A stretch of 64,000 nucleotides of DNA from the NCBI GenBank assembly GCA_965223125.1, contig OZ244984.1:3534001-3598000 (forward strand). Direction: 5' to 3'. A program made the translations under genes and the position numbers. The notes beneath the pieces are model-generated. The model had not been told where the DNA came from, ran no database searches, and saw only the letters and a list, made by a program, of their open reading frames with translations. Below are positions 58,041 to 64,000 of the stretch, piece after piece. The stretch is from Pacificispira sp965223125. Lineage in GTDB: Bacteria > Pseudomonadota > Alphaproteobacteria > UBA8366 > Aestuariispiraceae. The first letter of the stretch is position 1, and the number at the start of each line of letters is the position of its first letter.

Positions 58041-59549
58041 TCAATTCCGTCCAGTGGAGAAGCGCACGGCTTCCTGGGTTGCGCGGACAAGCGCCTTTGC
58101 CTTGTTCACGCATTCGGTATGTTCGGAAAGCGGATCGCTGTCGGCGACGATCCCGGCCCCGGCCTGAACGATCATGCGCCCGTCCTTGACCACGGCAGTC
58201 CTAAGCACGATGCAGGTATCCATCGACCCATCGGCCCCGAAATAACCGATACAGCCGGCATAGATACCGCGCCGGTCGGGCTCCAGTTCCTCGATGATCT
58301 CCATCGCCCGTACCTTGGGTGCGCCGGACACAGTACCGGCCGGAAAGCCCGCCATCAGCGCGGTCAGGGCATCCTCGCCCGCCTTGATGCGGCCCTCGAC
58401 ATTGGAGACGATGTGCATCACATGGCTGTAGCGCTCAACAATGAAACGGTCAGTGACGTCGACTGAGCCGATCTGGGCCACGCGCCCGACATCGTTGCGC
58501 CCGAGATCGAGCAGCATCAGATGTTCTGCGCATTCCTTCGGATCGCCCAGCAGGTCCGCCTCCAGCCGCTCATCCTCCGCCCGGCTGGCGCCGCGCGGGC
58601 GGGTTCCGGCGATGGGTCGGATCGTCACCTTGCCGTCGCGCAGACGCACCAGGATTTCCGGACTGGACCCGACAATGGAGAAATCCCGAAAGGCAAGATA
58701 GAACAGGAAGGGGGAAGGATTGGTCCGCCGCAGGGCGCGATAGAGCGAGAAGGGCGGCAGGTCGAAGGGCATTTCGAAACGCTGCGAGAGCACGACCTGA
58801 AACACGTCGCCCGCCAGAATGTAGTCCTTTGCCCGCCGGACCATGTCCTGATAGGCCTCCGGTGTCATGTTGGAGACCGGTTCCTGCCCTTCAGGTTGGG
58901 CCGACCGGCTGGCGACGGAATAGGGCAGGGGGCGTTCCAGGCTGTCGCGCATTTCCGCCAGCCGCTCCAGCGCCTTTTCATAGGCGGCCTGAGCACTGAT
59001 ATTTCGGTCGGGGCGAACGGGCGTCACGAAGGTGACGACATCTTCGATGCTGTCGAAGACCGCGACCAGGGTCGGGCGCATGAAAATCCCATCCGGGACA
59101 TTCAGGACATCCGTATTCCCGTCCGGTATGCGCTCTACCAGCCGGACACAGTCATAGCCCATGTAACCGACCAGCCCCGCCGCCATGGGGGGCAGGTTTT
59201 CCGGCATGTCGATCCGGCTTTCGCTATGCAGCGCGCGCAGTGACTCAAGTGTGGGCAGGGAATGGGTCTCAAAGGCCATCGGATCATGCAGCGCCCGGCG
59301 GTTGATTTCCGCCACATCGCCGAAACACCGCCAGATCAGGTCCGGCTTCATGCCGATGAAGGAATAGCGTCCCCGGATCGCCCCGCCTTCGACGGATTCG
59401 AAAAGAAACGCATCGGCCCGCGCATCGGCAAGTTTCATATAGGCGGAAACCGGCGTTTCCAGGTCCGCGACGAGGCGGGTATAGACTACCTGCGGCAGTC
59501 CCGCATCATATCTGGACTTGAAGATATCGGCATCGGGCAGGCAATCCAT
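58041..59549 (-). CDS. trpE: anthranilate synthase component I
   Basis: A 502-residue chorismate-binding enzyme. The tryptophan-feedback segment LFESVEGGAIRGRYSFIGM is present near residue 50, and the catalytic domain shows AKDYILAGDVFQVVLSQRF, IVGSSPEILVRL, RPIAGTRPRG and GFPAGTVSGAPKVRAMEIIE, with SEHTECVNKA at the C-terminal end. It makes anthranilate from chorismate with ammonia from the TrpG amidotransferase, which is not visible here. It starts 2 bases after the stop of the PpiD-like gene, a common alphaproteobacterial arrangement, so co-transcription is likely. Confidence 0.95.
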   Translation of the reverse strand: MDCLPDADIFKSRYDAGLPQVVYTRLVADLETPVSAYMKLADARADAFLFESVEGGAIRGRYSFIGMKPDLIWRCFGDVAEINRRALHDPMAFETHSLPTLESLRALHSESRIDMPENLPPMAAGLVGYMGYDCVRLVERIPDGNTDVLNVPDGIFMRPTLVAVFDSIEDVVTFVTPVRPDRNISAQAAYEKALERLAEMRDSLERPLPYSVASRSAQPEGQEPVSNMTPEAYQDMVRRAKDYILAGDVFQVVLSQRFEMPFDLPPFSLYRALRRTNPSPFLFYLAFRDFSIVGSSPEILVRLRDGKVTIRPIAGTRPRGASRAEDERLEADLLGDPKECAEHLMLLDLGRNDVGRVAQIGSVDVTDRFIVERYSHVMHIVSNVEGRIKAGEDALTALMAGFPAGTVSGAPKVRAMEIIEELEPDRRGIYAGCIGYFGADGSMDTCIVLRTAVVKDGRMIVQAGAGIVADSDPLSEHTECVNKAKALVRATQEAVRFSTGRN

Positions 59550-59551
59550 GG

Positions 59552-61438
59552 CTATTGATACACCTGATCAATCACGGCGGGATGTATTTCGATTTCGATC
59601 GATTTTTCCAGGGCAGCCCCCAACTGCTCGATCAGGTCGTTGACCATGCCGCCGGTCACCGCATCCGCCAAATTATCCTTGAAGGCAGGATCGGATGCCT
59701 GCTCGGCAGGGGTGATCCCGGTCAGACGGGCAATCACGAAGGCATCTCCATCAATGGCGAAGGCTCCATTGCCCGGCTCTATCCGGAACAGTTCCTGTGC
59801 CAGCACATCGGTGATGCGTGTTCCGGACGGTCCTTGCCCGGCACGGTTGAAGCCTTCGATCCGGTCGGTTTCGACACCTAGCTCGGTTGCGATTTGAGCC
59901 ATGTCCTCACCGTCCCCAAGTCGTGCAACCAGGGCTTCCGCCTGCTGCTCGGCAGCCTGATATCGGGCATCGTCGATCCAGGCAGCAACCACTTCATCCC
60001 GCACGGATCCGAAATTGGGAATGGCGGATGGGGTAATGTCGTCCACCCGCAGCATGAACATGGCATTTGATTCCGTTGTTTCCAGAAAGCTGATATCGCC
60101 CTCCTGGGTGACGCTTTCAAAGGCGGTACGCAGGAAGGTCAATCCCTCCGGCAGGTCTTCCAGCGGTGTTCCGTCGGGGCCGCGTCCGGTTGCGTCGACA
60201 GCCTGGATGATATTGGCTTCGATGCCAATGGCTTCTCCGGCCTCGGCCAGTGACATGCCCTGCGCGAAGGCATCTTCCAACTGTGATCCACGACTGAAAA
60301 CTTCGTCATAGGCACGGTCCAGGGCTAGGTCGCGGGAAAGCATTTCGCGGACATCCTGAAGCGTGGGTTCTGAACCGGCCTGGATATCGGTGACAACCAC
60401 CAGAGACCAGCCGAATGCGCCTTCAAAAGCACCGGACACTCCGGTTCCGGGCAGGTCGAATGCGGCATTGGCGAGGCTTTCATTTGGGACCTGCTGGCGC
60501 GTGAAATCGCCCAGCGGGATCATTTGCAAATCCAGTTCGGTGATCCTGGCATCCAGTTCATCCAATGGCACATCCCGCAGAGCCTGAGCCGCCGCCTGTG
60601 CCGCGTCTTCCGTATTGAACAGAATCTGGCTGATGCTGCGTTGTTCCGGCTGGCTCAATTCATCCTTTCTGTCCTCATAGGCCGCAAGCAGGTCCGCTTC
60701 CGGAATTTCCATCGTTTCCGCAACGGCTTCCGGTGAAATCAGGACATAGGTGATGCCGCGCAGTTCCGGTCGCCGGAAATCTTCTTTGCGTTCTTCATAA
60801 AATGCCTGCAACGCGGCATCGTCCGGTACTTCCGGCACGGTAACGCCCGAGATGGGAATCTGGATGAATTCTGCAGAGCGCCGCTCCCCGAAATGCGTGA
60901 AAAGCCGGTCAATCAGGGCTGTCGGGGCTGCGCTGCCCGCGGTTACCGCGCCAATCAACTGGCCACGCCCGATATCCTTGCGGATCAGTTCCACCATCGC
61001 CGCCTCGGACAGTCCGTTCTGGCGCAGGACGTTTTCAAATTGCAGACGGTTGAACGTGCCACCCGCTCCCTGGAAAGCCGGTCGTTTCTCGATTTCCGCC
61101 AGCACCATCCGGTCGCTGGCCGTCAGGTCAAGGCGGCTGGCCTCGACCTCATAGAGCATGCGGGTCGTCATGCCGCGCAGAACGGTCTCGCCCAGTCGCA
61201 ATTGACGGGCGACTTCCGGCTCTATCCCGCCAAGCTGCTGACCTTGCAGAAAGCGCTGGTAGGACGTGTAGAATTCCGTGAAGGAGATTTCACGATCTCC
61301 CACCTCGGCAACCGTGTTTCCGCTGCCCCCGGTCGTTGTGTAGTCGGCGACACCCCAGCCGAGAAAACTGAGGACCAGCAGTCCCAGAATGCCTTTGGCG
61401 ATCCAGGATCCAGTGGAAGTGCGCATTTTCTGTAACAT
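59552..61438 (-). CDS. ppiD: PpiD/SurA-type peptidylprolyl isomerase chaperone
   Basis: A 628-residue inner-membrane-anchored periplasmic chaperone. A single helix near residues 13-35 (WIAKGILGLLVLSFLGWGVA) anchors it. A SurA N-terminal-like region spans about 36-190 (GDREISFTEFYTSYQRF; RLQFENVLRQNGLSE), and a parvulin-like PpiC-type domain lies at about 245-370 (SQILFNTEDAAQAAAQALR) with reduced catalytic consensus. It should help outer-membrane proteins leave SecYEG. It is divergent from tpiA and sits directly ahead of trpE. Confidence 0.9.
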   Translation of the reverse strand: MLQKMRTSTGSWIAKGILGLLVLSFLGWGVADYTTTGGSGNTVAEVGDREISFTEFYTSYQRFLQGQQLGGIEPEVARQLRLGETVLRGMTTRMLYEVEASRLDLTASDRMVLAEIEKRPAFQGAGGTFNRLQFENVLRQNGLSEAAMVELIRKDIGRGQLIGAVTAGSAAPTALIDRLFTHFGERRSAEFIQIPISGVTVPEVPDDAALQAFYEERKEDFRRPELRGITYVLISPEAVAETMEIPEADLLAAYEDRKDELSQPEQRSISQILFNTEDAAQAAAQALRDVPLDELDARITELDLQMIPLGDFTRQQVPNESLANAAFDLPGTGVSGAFEGAFGWSLVVVTDIQAGSEPTLQDVREMLSRDLALDRAYDEVFSRGSQLEDAFAQGMSLAEAGEAIGIEANIIQAVDATGRGPDGTPLEDLPEGLTFLRTAFESVTQEGDISFLETTESNAMFMLRVDDITPSAIPNFGSVRDEVVAAWIDDARYQAAEQQAEALVARLGDGEDMAQIATELGVETDRIEGFNRAGQGPSGTRITDVLAQELFRIEPGNGAFAIDGDAFVIARLTGITPAEQASDPAFKDNLADAVTGGMVNDLIEQLGAALEKSIEIEIHPAVIDQVYQ

Positions 61439-61664
61439 GATTGGCTCTATATCGTCGTTTCAGGAAGGGGTTCGCATCGGTTGTGTCGTCGCATCTATGG
61501 TGCGCGCGGATCATAAAAGTGCGTCTCCCCCCTCGCAATCGCAAATGCCGGGCCGTCTGCCAAGGGAAATCGGGAGATCAACGCGGATTGGCGAAATCAG
61601 GGAAGGCATGCTAACCCTTCGATCCGAAAGTTTGCATGAAACGAAATCGGGAAGGACCGGAGCG

Positions 61665-62414
61665 ATGACACGCATTCCCCTGATCGCCGGAAACTGGAAA
61701 ATGAACGGTCTGCGCCCGGACGGGCAAACCCTTGCCATGGCCGTTGCAAGGGGGGTGGGCAAGGATGCCCGCTGTGAGGTGCTGATCTGTCCACCCGCGA
61801 CATTGCTGGCCCCTTTGCAGGCAGCGCTTTCAGGCAGCATTGTTCTGCTGGGCGGGCAGGATTGCCACGCAGCGGGGATGGGGGCTCATACCGGCGATAT
61901 CGCGGCGGTTATGCTGAAGGATGCCGGGTGCAGCCATGTCATTCTGGGCCATTCGGAGCGCCGCGCGGATCACGGCGAGGACAGTGCCACCGTTGCCGCC
62001 AAGGCACGGGCGGCCCATGCTGCGGGTCTGGTGGCGATCATCTGTGTTGGGGAGACTGAGGCCGAGCGTGACGCCAATCGGACCATGGCGGTGATTTCAG
62101 TGCAACTGGACGGGTCGGTTCCCGCTTCAGCGACGGCACGGAATACGGTGATCGCCTATGAACCCGTCTGGGCCATTGGTACAGGGCGGACGCCAACGCC
62201 GGAGGAAGCGAATCAGGTTCACGCCCATATCCGCCAGCATCTGCAAGGGACGATGGGCGTAACGGAAACCGCTGCTTTGCGTATTCTCTATGGCGGATCC
62301 ATGAAGCCCGGCAATGCAGCGGATCTGTTGGCGCAACCCGATATCGACGGTGGACTGATCGGTGGTGCAGCCCTGAAGGCCGATGATTTTCTGGCGATCA
62401 TCGGATCGACCTGA
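61665..62414 (+). CDS. tpiA: triosephosphate isomerase
   Basis: A 249-residue TIM. The catalytic lysine K12 is in GNWKMNG, the His in ILGHSERR, the Glu in AYEPVWAIGTG, and the phosphate loop is ILYGGSMKPGN. It interconverts dihydroxyacetone phosphate and glyceraldehyde 3-phosphate, and so would receive the product of the dihydroxyacetone kinase encoded earlier. GGACCGGAGCG precedes the ATG. The frame extends 92 codons upstream without a credible start. tpiA-secG-pyrG order follows. Confidence 0.96.
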   Translation: MTRIPLIAGNWKMNGLRPDGQTLAMAVARGVGKDARCEVLICPPATLLAPLQAALSGSIVLLGGQDCHAAGMGAHTGDIAAVMLKDAGCSHVILGHSERRADHGEDSATVAAKARAAHAAGLVAIICVGETEAERDANRTMAVISVQLDGSVPASATARNTVIAYEPVWAIGTGRTPTPEEANQVHAHIRQHLQGTMGVTETAALRILYGGSMKPGNAADLLAQPDIDGGLIGGAALKADDFLAIIGST

Positions 62415-62486
62415 ACCCTACATATCGTTTTGCTGTTATTCAGGCTTTAAATTAAGGGGGCGACACGTTACATAGCCCTCATCTGA

Positions 62487-62509
62487 GGCGCGGTACACTG
62501 TACCGCGCC
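62487..62509. promoter_or_regulatory. perfect 10-bp palindrome upstream of secG
   Basis: GGCGCGGTAC and GTACCGCGCC flank ACT, 36-59 bases before the secG start and after tpiA. It may be a 5' UTR hairpin, a read-through terminator or an operator; no T tract follows. Confidence 0.45.
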
Positions 62510-62545
62510 ATAAAACCGTGATTTGTGAATGAGGCCCGGACCACG

Positions 62546-62872
62546 ATGGAAAACATCATTCTGATTGTCCACCTGCTGATCGCGATTGCGCTGGTCGCTG
62601 TTGTTCTGCTGCAACGTTCCGAAGGGGGCGCGCTTGGCATGGGCAGTGGTGGCGGCGGGGGTGGCGGCATGTTTTCCGCACGCGGGGCTGCGAATGCGCT
62701 GACCCGGACGACCGCAATCCTGGCCGCCTGTTTCATCGCAACCAGCCTGACGCTCGCCATCTTGGCTGGCGGTGACCGGAACAGCGAATCGATATTCGAT
62801 TCGGCCCCGGCACAGGGCACGGAAGCGACTCCGACAGAACCGGGTCAGACCACCGTTCCGACCACGGAGTGA
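62546..62872 (+). CDS. secG: preprotein translocase subunit SecG
   Basis: A 108-residue SecG with two membrane helices: ENIILIVHLLIAIALVAVVL and, after the glycine-rich loop (SGGGGGGGMFSARGAANALTR), TTAILAACFIATSLTLAILA. The C-terminus is a Pro/Thr-rich tail. It assists SecYE in protein export. The GTG at 62525 opens the frame but the ATG at 62546 is better placed. pyrG begins 122 bases later. Confidence 0.96.
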   Translation: MENIILIVHLLIAIALVAVVLLQRSEGGALGMGSGGGGGGGMFSARGAANALTRTTAILAACFIATSLTLAILAGGDRNSESIFDSAPAQGTEATPTEPGQTTVPTTE

Positions 62873-62898
62873 TCGGAAAACAGTCAAGGAATTCAAGG

Positions 62899-62926
62899 AA
62901 GGCGGCGCAGGAGCCGCCTTCTTCTT
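62899..62926 (+). terminator. rho-independent terminator after secG
   Basis: AAGGCGGC and GCCGCCTT form an 8-bp stem with a 6-base loop, followed by a T-rich CTTCTT. Confidence 0.7.
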
Positions 62927-62994
62927 GGGCCGGATGTGGAATCCGCAACGCATCGGGCTTGTCAGACTTCAGGCAAAGGATAAAGTGACCTCCC

Positions 62995-64000
62995 ATGTCG
63001 GCACGATACATCTTCATAACAGGCGGCGTGGTCTCCTCTCTTGGTAAGGGTCTGGCCTCGGCGGCACTCGGCGCGTTGCTTCAGGCGCGCGGATACAAGG
63101 TTCGTCTGCGCAAGCTCGATCCCTATCTGAACGTCGATCCCGGCACGATGAGTCCATACCAGCATGGTGAATGCTATGTCACCGATGACGGGGCGGAGAC
63201 CGATCTGGATCTTGGCCATTACGAGCGCTTCACCGGCGTTCCCGCGCGTCAGTCTGATAATGTGACGACGGGCCGGATCTATTCCGACGTGATCGCGAAG
63301 GAACGGCGCGGCGATTATCTGGGCGGTACGGTCCAGGTTATTCCCCATGTCACCGACGCGATTCGCGATTTCGTCGTTTCCGACATTACCGACGAGGATT
63401 TTGTCCTGTGCGAGATCGGCGGCACGGTCGGCGATATCGAGGGACTGCCATTCCTTGAGGCTATCCGCCAGCTTGGCAACGAATTGGGCCGGGAGCGCGC
63501 CTGTTACATACACTGCACGCTGCTGCCCTATATCGGCGCGGCGGGTGAATTGAAGACCAAGCCGACGCAGCATTCGGTCAAGGAACTGCTGTCGGTCGGA
63601 ATTCAGCCGGATATCCTGCTGTGCCGGGCGGAGCGGGACATTCCCCAGGGCGAGAAGCGCAAGATCGCGCTGTTCTGCAATGTGAGGGAAAGCCGCGTCA
63701 TTTCCGCACTGGATGTGGATACGATCTATGCCGTCCCGCTGACCTATCATCGGGAAGGGCTGGATATCGAAGTCCTGCGTTATTTCAACGCCTTGAAGGA
63801 CGGTCAGGAAGAGGCGGTCGATCTGACCCGCTGGGTCGATATCGCCCGCGCCGTGCGCGCACCGGAAGGTGAAGTGACCATCGCCGTTGTCGGTAAATAT
63901 ACCGTCTTGCTGGATGCCTATAAATCGCTGGCCGAGGCTCTGGTCCATGGCGGGATCGCCAACAACGTCCGGGTACGCCTGAAATGGGTGGAATCCGAGA
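62995..64000 (+). CDS. pyrG: CTP synthase (partial, runs off the right edge)
   Basis: The first 335 codons of CTP synthase are present, and the C-terminal glutaminase domain lies beyond the edge. The synthase domain starts MSARYIFITGGVVSSLGKGL (P-loop SSLGKGL), continues with RLRKLDPYLNVDPGTMSPYQ and GEVF-type segments, CEIGGTVGDIEGLPFLEA, and the CTP/UTP-binding region TKPTQHSVKELL. The linker ends near TIAVVGKYT and VLLDAYKSLAEAL, where the amidotransferase domain would begin. It makes CTP from UTP, ATP and glutamine. Its position after secG is typical of alphaproteobacteria. Confidence 0.97.
   Translation, partial: MSARYIFITGGVVSSLGKGLASAALGALLQARGYKVRLRKLDPYLNVDPGTMSPYQHGECYVTDDGAETDLDLGHYERFTGVPARQSDNVTTGRIYSDVIAKERRGDYLGGTVQVIPHVTDAIRDFVVSDITDEDFVLCEIGGTVGDIEGLPFLEAIRQLGNELGRERACYIHCTLLPYIGAAGELKTKPTQHSVKELLSVGIQPDILLCRAERDIPQGEKRKIALFCNVRESRVISALDVDTIYAVPLTYHREGLDIEVLRYFNALKDGQEEAVDLTRWVDIARAVRAPEGEVTIAVVGKYTVLLDAYKSLAEALVHGGIANNVRVRLKWVESE

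Noticed and set aside
1..64000. tRNA, rRNA, tmRNA genes, CRISPR arrays, insertion sequences
   Set aside because: No cloverleaf with a conserved T-arm, no spaced direct-repeat array, and no transposase or terminal-repeat pair was recognised. A tRNAscan or repeat search would be decisive and was not possible.

Overview
The window is about 64 kb of gene-dense chromosome from an alphaproteobacterium. The GC content is moderately high, except for short AT-rich promoter regions. Four arrangements support the class: triosephosphate isomerase, secG and pyrG in a row, divergent from a PpiD-like chaperone followed by trpE; a lytic transglycosylase divergent from dapA-smpB; glnB followed by glnA; and a bactofilin encoded with its LmdC-type M23 peptidase. 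The mixture (aerobic benzoyl-CoA enzymes, a non-pyrrolysine MttB homologue, many transporters) suits a heterotrophic, possibly marine, Rhodospirillales-like organism. The order-level placement is inference. I saw no insertion sequence, prophage, CRISPR array, rRNA or tRNA gene.

Layout. Positions 1-3074 hold a GNAT enzyme (cut by the left edge), an MttB-family methyltransferase and a divergent GcvA-type LysR regulator. Positions 3224-5630 hold an LmdC-like M23 peptidase overlapping a bactofilin. After an AT-rich spacer containing a perfect 20-bp palindrome comes the most striking unit, 6400-16458. It is one probable operon of twelve genes: a carbohydrate-type ABC importer (binding protein, two permeases, a 70-residue membrane protein, two different ATPases), then DhaL, DhaM-type EIIA, HPr, full-length Enzyme I, a helix-turn-helix protein and DhaK. 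It appears to couple ATP-driven import of a dihydroxyacetone-like substrate to PEP-dependent phosphorylation. From 16480 to 24496 lie an EamA exporter, a glutathione S-transferase, a decayed SCO1/SenC gene, an MFS permease, a threonine dehydratase homologue, an alpha/beta hydrolase, a haloacid dehalogenase and a lytic transglycosylase.

Positions 24759-27146 hold dapA, smpB and an EamA transporter. Positions 27214-30501 hold boxC-boxB (aerobic benzoyl-CoA epoxidation) behind a sigma-70 promoter and a TGCA-N6-TGCA site like the BzdR/BoxR operators, ended by a strong terminator. A CRP/FNR regulator and a divergent sensor kinase follow, then a DUF502 membrane protein, cysteine synthase, a NUDIX hydrolase and a FAD oxidoreductase. 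Positions 37098-41911 hold a tightly overlapping five-gene set of molybdenum-hydroxylase maturation factors (CoxD-like AAA, CoxE-like VWA, split XdhC, a MoeA/MocA-like fusion) with no hydroxylase subunits beside it.

Positions 42035-49986 carry ynbE-ydbL without an adjacent ydbH, a coiled-coil membrane protein, an alpha/beta hydrolase, a PAS protein, a second dehydratase followed by an SDR enzyme, a second orphan kinase and a YdjM-like protein. Positions 50062-51919 carry glnA and glnB, with a candidate sigma-54 promoter upstream of glnB. Then come ilvD with a ureohydrolase, a REP-like nested repeat, a LysR regulator divergent from a CmcJ/NvfI-like enzyme and a GFA-family protein, a PNPOx-like flavoprotein, trpE, ppiD, tpiA, secG and the 5' part of pyrG, which runs off the right edge.
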